In this document: in pieces, positions 49,705 to 59,053 of the stretch | How positions within the stretch are numbered: position 1 is the stretch's first letter | Layout: each line of letters opens with the position of its first letter | Notes under the pieces: generated by a model | The model's database searches: none | Seen by the model: the letters and a program-made list of their open reading frames with translations, nothing else | Told to the model about the DNA's origin: nothing | Translations under genes and position numbers: made by a program | NCBI RefSeq assembly: GCF_028858725.1 | Contig: NC_084767.1 | Location: 2,655,501-2,719,500 of the forward strand | Reading direction: 5' to 3' | DNA length: 64,000 bases | DNA from: Colius striatus | Lineage: Eukaryota > Chordata > Aves > Coliiformes > Coliidae

Positions 49705-49935
49705 TTAAGAGGCTGGGTTACGAATTTTAAACAGGCTCCTGAAAAACCCAATTACCTCCAGAAGACAACCTGATAAAAGCTGCCTAAGTGGCACTGTGGA
49801 AATCGCCTTGTGCAGCAGAGGAGGGAAAACCAACATAACAAAGCCTTTGGAAATGGAGTTAACCACTTTTAATCCCTCGATGCAATGAGAAGGACCAATA
49901 ATTATTTTCTGCAGAGATGCAAGGTGGGAGAGGGG
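49705..49935. promoter_or_regulatory. AT-rich candidate enhancer
   Basis: About 230 bp with TTACGAATTTTAAACAGG, CCCAATTACCTCC, GGAGTTAACCACTTTTAATC and CCAATAATTATTTTCTGC. It is long, moderately AT-rich and free of simple repeats, all typical of a conserved non-coding element within an intron. Confidence 0.32.
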
Positions 49936-51000
49936 GTGATAAGTGAAATAACTGTCTTGTGCTAATGGGTTGGGCTGGCAGTGCTACAGGGCTGGGGGCA
50001 GGTACTCAGGCACACACATGGCTCTGCCCCGGAGGATGACGCTGGCAGCGGGGCAGGCAGGTGCCCCTCTGAGGCGTTGCTGGCGGGGGTTGTGGTGGGT
50101 GATGCTGTGGCAGTCAGCCCCTGCCCTTTCCCCTGGCATCGGCAGGGCATGGAGCGAGGCGCTGCTGGAGCCCTGGCACCCGTGCCAGCTCCGTCCCCAC
50201 CACGCTGCCCCCGCCAACCAGCGCTGAGGCGACTTGCAGGACTTGGCAGTGCTGAGAGCTTCCTCTTCCATATGGCTACTGCGCTGCCCCCCCATCCCTC
50301 CCCATCCTTTCCCTTCCTGCTTCCCCCAGCAGCTCCAAGCAGCCACCCAGCAGGTGACACCGCTCAGGACGATGCCAGCAGACAGCTGTGCCTAAGCAGT
50401 GCCCGTGCCAGCACTGGGAACATCTTCCCAACATCTGCCATGGCCAGCTGGGCTCTGGGGTGGTGAGAGTCCGCTGGACCCATCCCCATCCCAGGAGCAG
50501 GGCTGTCCGCAGGGGTGTGCAGAGCAGGAGGGTAGAGGCGGTGCTCAGGGCTGGAGACGAGGCCCCAGCTGCCCTTCCCACGGGAGCCAGGCCAGCAGGG
50601 CAGAGCTGGGCACCCGCCAGCACATTGGCCATGGCTATGCTGCCGACACCAGCAACTGGAGTGCCGGGGTGGTTGGCCACAGCTCACAGGAGCCTCGTGC
50701 TTCCCGCGGCAGCAGGGATGGGGGCTGCATCGCCCACCTCTCCCCTGCCACCCCACATCACACGCTTGGGGACAGATCTCCAGGTCACCCAGCTCCGAAG
50801 AGGGCAAGCTCGGCTTAGCCCTGGGCACTGGCACAAGGGATGGCCCTGCCTGCTTGGCCACAGCTCCTACTGGGAGCAGCGCTGGGAGCTACTGGGGGAG
50901 GATGGGTTTAATGAGCCGAGGCATCTCCAAAGATTGAAAGCCTCAAGCACCCATCCCAGGAACAAAAGGAGGCGTTTGTCAGGCGCTGAGAGACGGGCTC
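49936..51000. other. Probable CPLX2 5' intron, no exon seen
   Basis: No coding exon or repeat is recognised. The GC-rich sequence yields several overlapping frames of 130-205 codons with no domain features. Confidence 0.45.
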
Positions 51001-51180
51001 GTTAATTCCTCCTGGCTGTCACACTTATCTGTAATGAATTTGTGCTCCGCTGTATTATTTTTAATACAATAGGAGCGGTGCCGCCCGCCCACCGCCCGGC
51101 TGCCGGGAGCGCTGACGTCAGCGCCCGGAGCTGGGCTGCCGCAGGACGGCCGCGTGTGCACGGACGGGCCGAGCACAGGC
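51001..51180. promoter_or_regulatory. Candidate cAMP-responsive regulatory element
   Basis: An AT-rich half (TTATCTGTAATGAATTTG and TATTATTTTTAATACAATAG) abuts a CpG-rich half that carries the perfect 16-bp palindrome GCGCTGACGTCAGCGC (51109-51124), whose centre TGACGTCA is the full consensus CRE. CREB/ATF binding there is likely on motif grounds. It lies about 1.6 kb upstream of the main CPLX2 CpG island, so a role as an activity-dependent element for CPLX2 is an inference. Confidence 0.45.
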
Positions 51181-51590
51181 CCATCTTGCCACCCACGTGC
51201 CAGTCCCAGTCGTTGCTGGAGAGCAAAGCTGGGCCAGGCGTGAGGGCAGGAGGAGTTTTCGCCATGGAAGTGGAAAAAGGAGTCGCTGGTCAATGCCATG
51301 GTAGAAGGAGGCTGAGGGCTCGGGGCTGGCAGAGTACAGGGTGCAGCAGCCGGGGATTTTAGGTGGGGTTGGACGTGTCCTTGATGTGTTGTCCTTGTCC
51401 TGAGACCTGCTTATGGCAGCGGCTGTGCATTGGGGCAGGAGCTGGAAGCGGGTGCACACGTGCGGGTCTGTTGGTGCTGTATCCCTGTAGAGGTGCTGGG
51501 CAGCACTGGCCTGCTGCCTTTGCCTCCCCCTCTCCCCCCACCAGCTGCAGTGCTGCCCCACATCCTGCATCGTGCCCAGGCTCCTCATGG

Positions 51591-51640
51591 CAGCCCTGAC
51601 AGTGCCCAGCAGCCCTGACAGTGCCCAGCAGCCCTGGCAG
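51591..51640 (+). repeat. 19-bp tandem repeat
   Basis: Two perfect copies of CAGCCCTGACAGTGCCCAG followed by a partial third. Short recent duplication. Confidence 0.85.
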
Positions 51641-51814
51641 CCGACAGGCTCGAGCTCCCTGCAGCCTCACACATGGCAGAGTGCAGGCGGGGGTGACCCC
51701 TGAAACGACCCCACACCCAGACCCTCCCATCACTCTTCTGGACCATAGCAGTGAGATTCCCTGCAGGGCTGGTCCTCCAGAGCCTCACCATTAAACACCA
51801 GCTATGCCCAAAGC

Positions 51815-51900
51815 CTGGCTCAGAGCACTGCTAATCTGATTTGCAAAGGGCTCATCTTGTTTCTAATAACTCAGGGCTGAATTAATTAGGAGGCGCCGGC
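51815..51900. promoter_or_regulatory. AT-rich candidate element
   Basis: Contains GCTAATCTGATTTGC, TTTCTAATAACTCAG and GCTGAATTAATTAGGAGG. Homeodomain-like cores adjoin GC-rich DNA near the CPLX2 island. Confidence 0.27.
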
Positions 51901-52264
51901 TGCCCCTCTGCAGGGTGGCAGGGCTGGCAGTGGGGTAAGCAGCCATCCCCAGCGCCTCTCCTTGCACTGGGAGGAGGATGGGGAGACCTGGGGGGCCCAG
52001 GTCCAACAGCAGGGCGAGGGGACATAAAGCAGGGGGGTGGCTGCAGCAGCCCATCTCCCTTTGGGCAGGCAGGGAGGCTGGTGTCCCGAATTTTCTGCCC
52101 GGGGACCTCCCAGCTGAAGGGAGTCCACAGCTCTGTGGGCATCGTGTCCTCGATGCCACCGTGCAGCCCCTCCCGCCATTCTCTGCCTGAACATCCCCCA
52201 CCTGCCACGGGACCCTCTCGGGGGGGAGCAGCACCTGAAATGCAAAGCTGGTGCCGGCAAGCGG

Positions 52265-52490
52265 CGGCCGCTGGCGCTGGGATGATTTATCAGGGACTTT
52301 AATTAAACTGCCCAGCCGCGCTGCACTGCCGGGGAGGGGGACGGGGCGCTGCGGCTCGGGGTGCTGCGGGGTGAGGGTGCGGGATTGGGGCGGGGGGTTG
52401 GGCAGCTTGCCGGTTGCTCCAGCTGATTAATGCCTCGTTTCGCCGTTAATTGCTGCGGAGGTGAATCATTAACTCTTCCCGCAGAATGTG
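52265..52490. promoter_or_regulatory. AT-rich cores flanking the main CpG island
   Basis: Two cores: ATGATTTATCAGGG with CTTTAATTAAACTGC (about 52281-52312), and GCTGATTAATGCC with CGCCGTTAATTGC and ATCATTAACTC (about 52419-52475). Their place directly next to the candidate CPLX2 promoter suggests proximal control elements. Confidence 0.3.
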
Positions 52491-53420
52491 CCCCCCCCCC
52501 AATTCCTCCGCTGCGGGAGCGCGGGCGAGTCCGGGGGGCTTCGGTCGCATCCTGCGGAGCGCTGCGGGACTCCCCGGTCCCGCCTCCCCCCGCCGTGGGC
52601 ACCGGGACGTTTCCCTGGGGTCGTGCAGCGTTTCCGGGGCGGGGGGGGAATCCCGCATCCCCCCCCCCCATCCTCCCCGCGGGGGGCCGGGCTGCGCGGA
52701 GTCGGGGCGGGGGGTGCCGCCGGGGGCGGGCAGGGGGCGGGCAGGGGCCGGGCGGCGCGGCGCGGCGCGGGGCGGGGCGGCGGGCGGAGCGGCGGCGGCG
52801 AGCGGCGGCGGAGCCGGTGAGTGCCGGTGCTGAAGGGACAGCGCCGCCGCTGCGGCACCGGGCGGCCCCGGGCGGGGCCCCGCGCTGCAGCCACCGGGGG
52901 CGGGGGGTGGGCGCCGGGTCCCCGCATCCCCCGCGCGACCCCTCCCCCGCCCTCCGCGCCGCGGCTCCCGCCCTTCCCGTGTCCCCGCGCCCCCCCCTCC
53001 ACGTCGCCGCTGTTCCCTGCGCTCCCGGTGAGTGTCCTCCGGCCCGGGTCCCCCCTGTCCGCGTCCTCCGTGTGCCTGCGCCTCCCCACCCCATCCCCTG
53101 CGGTGCATCCCCCTGGGTCCGCACGCCCATGCGGTCCCGGTGTACCCCGCATGCCGGGTGTCCCCTACGTCCCGTGTCCCCACCGGCCCCCGCCCTCCCG
53201 GCGCTCCCCCGTGTCCCCTGCGTTGCCGCAGCCCGTGCGGATCCGGTGTCCCTGCGCCTGCCGCTGTCCTCCCGTGTCGCCCCTGTCCCTGGTCGGCCCC
53301 TGGTGCCCCCCACGTATCCCGATGTCGCCGCTCCCCCCGCACACAGCCTCGCTGCTCCGGTGCCCCCCGTTCCCCAACAAATCCCGCTGTCCCCACGATC
53401 GCGGTGTCCCCTCAGCCCCC
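52490..53420 (+). promoter_or_regulatory. CPLX2: Main CpG island, candidate CPLX2 promoter
   Basis: The strongest CpG island between HRH2 and CPLX2, about 2 kb upstream of the coding exons and with no TATA box. Two donors point to plus-strand non-coding first exons: CCG|GTGAGT (exon end 52816) and CCG|GTGAGT (exon end 53027). A splice from either to the acceptor at 55049-55050 would place the start codon 78 bp into the next exon. The long frames on both strands here (up to 436 codons) are stop-poor GC artefacts. Promoter assignment is inference from position, composition and splice sites. Confidence 0.6.
52826..52845. promoter_or_regulatory. Inverted REST/NRSF half-sites
   Basis: GGTGCTGAA (reverse complement of the RE1 left half TTCAGCACC) is followed one base later by GGACAGCGCC, an exact RE1 right half. 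Canonical RE1 has both halves in the same direction, so this is a non-canonical arrangement. It lies 10 bp past a candidate CPLX2 first-exon donor, a common location for RE1 sites in neuronal genes. Confidence 0.35.
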
Positions 53421-53649
53421 CCTCGGCACTCCGGGGCTCAGCACAGTACCGCCTCGAAGAACATCCCCCCCCGTCCCGCCCCGCCGCTGCCGCGGACTGC
53501 CCCGGGGCTGGGAGCAACAAACTTCCCCGGGTGCCGGTTCGCGGAGCCCCAACGCAGCGCAGTGGGGTCCTGGGGAGGGTAGTACAGGACCCGCGATGCT
53601 GCGGCACACACACACGCTGCTAACTGCACACCCGGGCTGTGAGCGCAGC

Positions 53650-53660
53650 CTGCAGCCCTG

Positions 53661-53700
<40 letters not shown>

Positions 53701-54150
53701 GCATGCAGGGGGCACGCGCACACCCCCCCCGACATTCACCCCCCCCCCGCCTGCAATCCCCTGCACGCACAGGGAGCATGCAAACAGCCTGCAACACCCC
53801 CACATGTACACACACGCGGCACAGTCTGCAAATTTGTGTGCACACCCCCCCCCCCACGTACAGCCTGCAAACCCACGGACCTGCACATACAGCCCCCACA
53901 CACACTGGCACAGCCTGCAGAACCCCCCCTCAGTGTGCAAACACACACACGCAGCACAAACACAGCCTGCAGACCTCTGCACACACACGCACTTATATAC
54001 ACACGCTTCCCCCCCACACACACAAGCACCACACATCCATAGAGCTTGGAAACCCCCTGACTCACGCAGACACACACACACTCAAAGGCTGTGAACTGGC
54101 TGCAAACCCATGCACATGTGGTTTGCAGTGCCCCCAAACTTATAAACACA
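53650..54150. repeat. Degenerate CA-rich minisatellite
   Basis: Irregular repeats of ACACACA with CAGCCTGCA(A/G)AC and C-runs (for example near 53840-53860). The phrase CAGCCTGCA recurs at least five times. Frames through it (His/Thr/Pro on plus, Cys/Val on minus) are artefacts. Confidence 0.85.
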
Positions 54151-54214
54151 CACATGTGTATGCACCTGGCATGCAAACATGCCTCTTGACCAAACACAGC
54201 CTGCACATACAGCT

Positions 54215-54475
54215 CACACACAGTGCATGCACACACACACAGTGCGTACACACACACACACAGTGCATGCACACACACAGAGTGCATACACATGTACACA
54301 CACACAGTGCATACACAGACACAGTGCACACACACACACACAGAGTGCATACACACACACACACATATACAGTGCATGCACACACACAGAGTGCATACAC
54401 ATATACACACACACAGTGCACACACACACACACAGAGTGCACGCACACACACACACACACACACACACTCTCTGT
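54215..54475. repeat. (CA)n / AGTGCATGC compound satellite
   Basis: Alternating CA tracts separated by AGTGCATGC, AGTGCATAC or AGAGTGCATAC spacers, about 260 bp. The whole block is alternating purine-pyrimidine, a favoured Z-DNA former, and is probably length-variable. It lies in the intron before the CPLX2 coding exons. Confidence 0.93.
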
Positions 54476-55050
54476 CCTGCACCCGCAGTGCCCCTGCACA
54501 CCGTTACCCATCCCCAGCACCCGCAGGGATCACATGTGCAGTCACACGCAACCCCTGCAGCCCCCAAACACTGTCACAACCTGCCAACAGCCTCTTCTCC
54601 ATCCCTCTGCAGAGCACATGCATTGTGATAGACGCAGACATGCGGTACCCAGTGTCCGGCTGCACCGCACTGGTGCCACCAGCACCAGTCTGTGTGTACC
54701 CCCTGAAAGAAGGGGCACATGGTGGGTGGTGATGTGGTGGGTCACCATCCCCCCAGTCCCCGGGAAGCGCTCAGGGCTCCTGCTGCCCCACTGAGGGCAG
54801 TGCTGGGGTGGGAACTCCCTTTTGCGTTTCCTGCCTTGGTTCCTCCCCAAGGTCAGTGGGATTGTGGGGAGGGGGATGAGAGGACCAGGCACTGCCTACA
54901 GACCCCAAAAGCTCCTTCTGCCCATCCCAAAAGGCCTTTGGTGCTGGAGACACAGAGGGTGCAGCCCCAGGGATTGTCCCATCCCTCATGCCCAGGCGGT
55001 GGGGACCCTGGGCATGGCCTCCCCAACCACGTCCCTCTCTGCCCACGCAG
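54476..55050. other. CPLX2 intron end before the first coding exon
   Basis: No exon recognised until the acceptor CTCTGCCCACGCAG with AG at 55049-55050. GC-rich intronic sequence. Confidence 0.6.
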
Positions 55051-55127
55051 GTGGCCCTGGTCAGTGAGCCCGGACGGCAGTGGCTGAGCGCTGGGCACTG
55101 GCCTAGCCACACGCACACAGCGGCACC
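55051..55127 (+). other. CPLX2: CPLX2 5' UTR, coding-exon part
   Basis: Runs from a good acceptor (CTCTGCCCACGCAG) to the start codon in the context GCACCATGG, a strong Kozak match. No upstream ATG lies in this 77-bp leader segment. Confidence 0.7.
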
Positions 55128-55158
55128 ATGGACTTCGTCATGAAGCAAGCGCTGGGCG
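55128..55158 (+). CDS. CPLX2: CPLX2 coding exon 1
   Basis: 31 coding bases ([10 protein letters not shown] plus one base) ending at donor GTGAGT. The first base of the glycine codon is completed in the next exon. Confidence 0.96.
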
Positions 55159-56138
55159 GTGAGTGGGTGCCATACCCCCTCGGGGTCCCCCCTCCGAGAG
55201 TGACGCTGGCCTAGCACCCCAGAGAGCGTGGTGGGAGGGACATGGCAGGGGGACGAGAGCCCCTGGTTGTGGGGAGCTGCTGGCAGAGCCCTCTGAGGCT
55301 GCCGTTCCCGGCGCCGGCAGCGCCTGGCTGGGGAATCCCAGCTCTCCCGCCGCTAAGCAGGATTCCCCAGCGGGTCCCCTGGGTGCCGGCGCCAAAGGAG
55401 CTGCCGGCGTCTCCCCCGGCTGACGCTGAACTAGGGCGGCACAGCGCTCCCCATCCCTGGAGCCCATCTGCAGCCTCCTTTGGTGTGGGAGACCCTGAGG
55501 ATGTCCCGGGTGGTCCTTGCCGGGGGGCTCTGTGCTCTCCCTGCCTGCTCTGGGCCTTTGGCAGCTGGGGCCAGGCTGCAGCACCCGTGAGGACCGGCTG
55601 ATGGTTTTGTACTGGGCAGGGGCCACCAAGGACATGGGGAAGATGCTGGGGGGCGAGGAGGAGAAGGATCCCGACGCGCAGAAGAAGGAGGAGGAGAGGC
55701 AGGAGGCGCTGCGCCAGCAGGAGGAGGAGCGGAAAGCCAAGCACGCCCGCATGGAGGCCGAGCGGGAGAAAGTCCGGCAGCAGATCCGTGACAAGGTGGG
55801 CACACGCTCCCCCATGCCCACCCCCGGCCCTGGCACCCCGCGAGGGAGCCGGCCCAGCCGGGGAGGGGGGCGGCCCAAGGCAGGGGTGAGGGGCGTGGGG
55901 CTCTGCGGGCCTGCCCTGCTGAAGGTCCGTGTCCTCGCAGTACGGGCTGAAGAAGAAGGAGGAGAAGGAGGCGGAGGAGAAAGCCGCGCTGGAGCAGCCG
56001 TGTGAGGGCAGCCTGACGCGCCCCAAGAAGGCGATTCCGGCAGGCTGTGGGGATGAGGAGGAGGAAGAGGAGGAGAGCATCCTGGACACCGTCCTCAAGT
56101 ACCTGCCCGGCCCGCTGCAGGATATGTTCAAGAAGTAA
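55128..56138 (+). CDS. CPLX2: Complexin-2 (three coding exons)
   Basis: Joined exons 55128-55158, 55620-55795 and 55941-56138 give 134 residues, the exact mammalian length, with a sequence that looks identical or nearly so to human CPLX2 as I remember it. Complexin binds the assembled SNARE bundle in the presynaptic cytosol; it clamps spontaneous fusion and helps synaptotagmin trigger release. Order of parts: N-terminal activating segment (1-26, [11 protein letters not shown]), accessory helix (about 27-47), central SNARE-binding helix (about 48-70, [19 protein letters not shown]), then an acidic run (EEEEEEE) and a C-terminal amphipathic membrane-binding stretch ending in MFKK. There is no CAAX box, which separates it from complexins 3 and 4. 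The splice phases (1, then 0) close exactly. It is transcribed toward THOC3, so the two genes converge. Expression is probably neuronal, from CpG-island promoters upstream. Confidence 0.98.
55620..55795 (+). CDS. CPLX2: CPLX2 coding exon 2
   Basis: Preceded by acceptor TACTGGGCAG and followed by donor GTGGGC. Encodes residues 11-69 including the accessory and central helices. The intron before it is 461 bp. Confidence 0.97.
55941..56138 (+). CDS. CPLX2: CPLX2 coding exon 3
   Basis: Preceded by acceptor GTCCTCGCAG. Encodes residues 70-134 from [10 protein letters not shown] to MFKK and the TAA stop. The intron before it is 145 bp. Confidence 0.97.
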   Translation, partial: YGLKKKEEKEAEEKAALEQPCEGSLTRPKKAIPAGCGDEEEEEEESILDTVLKYLPGPLQDMFKK

Positions 56139-57036
56139 CAGCACCGCCAACCCTGCCATGGGGTGCTGGGGCACGGGCGCCCTCTCCCCTCCGACCCCTC
56201 CATCAGTTCCCTTGGCCCCGGGGAGGGTCCCCACACCCCCTCCTCACCCCCTCTTTGCCTTTTTCCCTCCCCCGACCAGACCAAAAACCCGCCCCGTCCC
56301 GTCCAGGCAGGGCCCTCCCTCCACGCCGTGCCGAAGGGGAGCGGCCCTGGCAGGACAGGGTGAACCGGGACCAAATGCACTGATGTAACCTCGCGGCAGG
56401 CTGAGGGGCACTCCGGGCCCTACCGGCCCCCCTGCGGGGGCTGCCCGTGCCCCCAGCCCTGCCCCTCCTGCCCTCCCAGGGGACCCTGGCAGGCCCCTCA
56501 CTCGCCTGCCCTCGTCCCCAGCACTGCCATCCCCCAGTCCCGTCCCGCCCCGGGCCAAGCCCGAAGCACAAAGCCAGGCGCCCTGCCCGCAGTTCCCCCA
56601 CCCCCCCCCCGCCATATCCCCCCAGCCCCGGGCACGGGGGTCCCCCGGAGCTGCCCGGTGTGCCCCAGCATCGGGGGGTTGGAGGGGACCCCCCCCCTCT
56701 CCCCGCATCTCTGGCCCCATAGTTAAAGCCATATCAGTTAGACTGCAATACTTCAGCACCGGGAGGAGCGGGCCTCGCGCTCCGCCGCCCCTGTACAAAG
56801 GCACGCGCGGGGCAGGGACCCTCCTGCCTCGTCCCCTCGCCCCGTCCCCCGCCGCTCGCTCGTCCGTGTCTCGGCCCCGCTGCTCCCAACCCAACCCCCG
56901 CCCCCTCCTCGCATCGGTGTCTCCGTGCCAGGGTGCGCCCGTCGCTCCGTGCGTCCTCGTGTCCGCTGCTCACGCTCCCGCTGTCCCCCCGCGGCGCAGG
57001 GCCCCGCGCCCCCGCGGCCCCCGCTCCGTCCCCTGC

Positions 57037-57042
57037 AATAAA
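57037..57042 (+). terminator. CPLX2: Proximal polyadenylation signal
   Basis: AATAAA in CTGCAATAAAGCCC, about 900 bp after the CPLX2 stop. Could yield a shorter 3' UTR. Confidence 0.55.
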
Positions 57043-57369
57043 GCCCGTGCGGGGCCGAGGGCTGCCGGGCCGAGGGGTGCCCGCCCCCCAACGCCGGGCA
57101 CGTGGGTTCCACCCCCCACCAGGCCTGGGAAGGGATCCCTGGGCAACACGCCGGGTCTGTGCCGGGAGCTGCTGCTTGCAGCCCGCAGAGGGGCCGTGGG
57201 GTCTGCCCTTGCCCCGGCCCGGCCCGTGAGCCCCGTGCTCCCCCCTCCCCATGCTTCCTCCGCCACAGCCCCCAGCTGCTCACCGGGGCCCTCCCGGGGG
57301 GCGGCGGGCGGCTCGGGGCCCCGCAAACATGCTGTGACCATCCTGCTCGAACTAGTCTTTGACAAAACT

Positions 57370-57375
57370 AATAAA
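57370..57375 (+). terminator. CPLX2: Distal polyadenylation signal
   Basis: AATAAA in ACTAATAAAATCAAGG, set in a short AT-rich stretch with little GC, which suggests conservation of the mRNA end. Confidence 0.65.
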
Positions 57376-57395
57376 ATCAAGGGATTTGTACATTG

Positions 57396-58376
57396 CTCCA
57401 GCCTCCTGTCATCCATTGCTTCCCTGGGGCCCTGCACCAGCTCCCCCATCCTTCCATCCTGCCCGGGGCTGAGACCTGGCAGCTCATCACACACAGGGCC
57501 CATTCACGGCAGCACCCAAACCAGGCCACAGCAGCTCCCAGTGCCCTGCTCCTGCCCCACGTCCCTGTGTCTGCCCTGCAGGTGTCCTCTCCAGGCCTGG
57601 GGACAAGGTAAAAGGGACGAGTGCTGGTGGGTCTCCATCCCACAGACACGGCAGGACGGCTTCTGCACCTTTCCTCTGACTCTGGGACTCCCCTCCCAGA
57701 ACAACTGGGCAGAGCCCGGGGCTACAAGGGGCTGTTTCTGGTGGGTCACAGCTTTCTGTCCCCAGGTCAGAGGCTCCCACAGGCCCTGGGCACTGAGGTA
57801 CCCTGTGCCCCACAGCAAGGCAGCACCCTCGGCAGCGCCCAGGCTTGGCACAGCCCCAGAGGCCTCCATCCGGAGCCAGCCTTGGCTTTGACCAATTTGC
57901 CATCATTTACCAGCAAAGAGCTCAGCTGTTACCCAGGCGGCATCAGCAGAGCAGTCACCTGGAAAAGCTTCTGTCAGGAGAAAATATTAGTGGAGGAAAT
58001 GATAGAGATCTTGCGGGCGAGGTCTCCATCACGGCACCCGCACCGCCCCTGCCCTGACATCTCCCTGCAGCAACCATCTCGGTGTCTCTGCCTGCAGGGC
58101 CGGGTGGCAGCAAGCCCCAGGGGTCACAAGGACGGCTGAGTCACCCTTTGTCCGCTCACCCCTCCCCGGCAGGGGCGCAGGGCCGGGTGCCTGCGGCTGC
58201 ACCCGCCTGCCCAGCAGCGTCCCAAACGTGGGGGCGCAGCGGCCCCTCGTGGCGGTGACAGCGCAGGACAGGAGCCGAGGACAAGGAGGGGACACAGACC
58301 CGCAGGGGAACGGAGGGGACAACCTGCCTTCTTTCCCCCCAACAGCAGCCACAAGCACCTTCAGTTACAGAAGAGA
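57396..58376. other. Gap between convergent CPLX2 and THOC3 ends
   Basis: About 1 kb of intergenic DNA with no gene or named repeat. A CTCF-like motif is the only feature picked out. Confidence 0.55.
58237..58255 (-). promoter_or_regulatory. CTCF-like site between convergent gene ends
   Basis: CAGCGGCCCCTCGTGGCGG matches the reverse complement of the remembered CTCF consensus (TAGCGCCCCCTGGTGGCCA) at 14 of 19 positions, including the CCCCT and TGGC core. It sits between the 3' ends of CPLX2 and THOC3, a sensible boundary position. Confidence 0.3.
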
Positions 58377-58889
58377 ATTTATCAAAATTATCAAAAACAA
58401 GCACACATCCAAAAAACAACCCCAAACAACCAACCACCCAACCCCCACCCAGCTGGGGAAACAGCCCCCAACTCGCATCCCCTCCCCCTTCCCTCGCTGC
58501 CCCCACGCAGAGGGGCACAGCATGTGTGGAGGGACAGGCTGTGCTCCCAGAGCTGCCCTCGCTGGAGACACTCAGTGCTGGGGAGCCTGGCCAGGGCAGA
58601 GCCCCTCTCACAGGAGGCCCCTCAGCAGTCACCATCAGTGACTGACTGACTTTCTTTGGCCACTTGCCTTTGGAGGAAGCCCCCCATGCCCAGCGCTCAG
58701 CCGGTGGCAGGGCCCTGCTGAGCACCCCAAGCACACAAACTGCTCTTTCACCAACGCTCCGGAGAGCAACAGGCACAGAACGGAGCCCAGGGCCACAGCA
58801 TGGCTGAGCAGGCAGGGAGGGGAGTCACCTCCCTACCTCCTCTACCCCGACCAAGCACCGTCCCGGCCCCGGGAGCAGGGCAGCTCCCG
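58377..58889 (-). other. THOC3: Probable THOC3 3' UTR
   Basis: Minus-strand sequence after the THOC3 stop. No AATAAA is present on this strand; the best signal is a variant GATAAA at about 58377-58382, followed by a T/G-rich stretch, as expected for a cleavage region. The end is therefore approximate. Confidence 0.4.
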
Positions 58890-59053
58890 TTAGGAGTCGT
58901 TGGGGAGCCCGAAGAGCTTGACGGTGCCGGCCTCGCGGCTGCTGTCGTATTTGCCATCTTTGTCATCGCAGGCGAAGGCCAGCAGCGGCCGCTTCGGGTG
59001 CCAGGCCACTGTGAAGGTGGGCGACTCGCACTGCACCTCCCAGAGCTTCTCTC
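58890..59053 (-). CDS. THOC3: THOC3 coding exon 6 (terminal)
   Basis: EKLWEVQCESPTFTVAWHP to the end KLFGLPNDS and TAA (58890-58892). Acceptor CCACGCAG. Confidence 0.96.

Larger units (their letters stand above)
56139..57395 (+). other. CPLX2: CPLX2 3' UTR
   Basis: GC-rich untranslated region with two AATAAA signals, at 57037-57042 and 57370-57375. The second is followed by a TTTGTACATTG segment and is the likelier main end, giving a 3' UTR of about 1.2 kb. Open frames across it (up to 341 codons) have no homology that I recognise. Confidence 0.65.

Noticed and set aside
52303-53613. 436-codon minus-strand and 397-codon plus-strand frames over the CPLX2 CpG island
   Set aside because: Both follow from stop-poor CpG-rich sequence, overlap each other, and show Arg/Pro/Gly/Ala composition without any domain.
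53703-54794. His/Thr-rich (plus) and Cys/Val-rich (minus) frames
   Set aside because: They are translations of the CA/TG satellite block.
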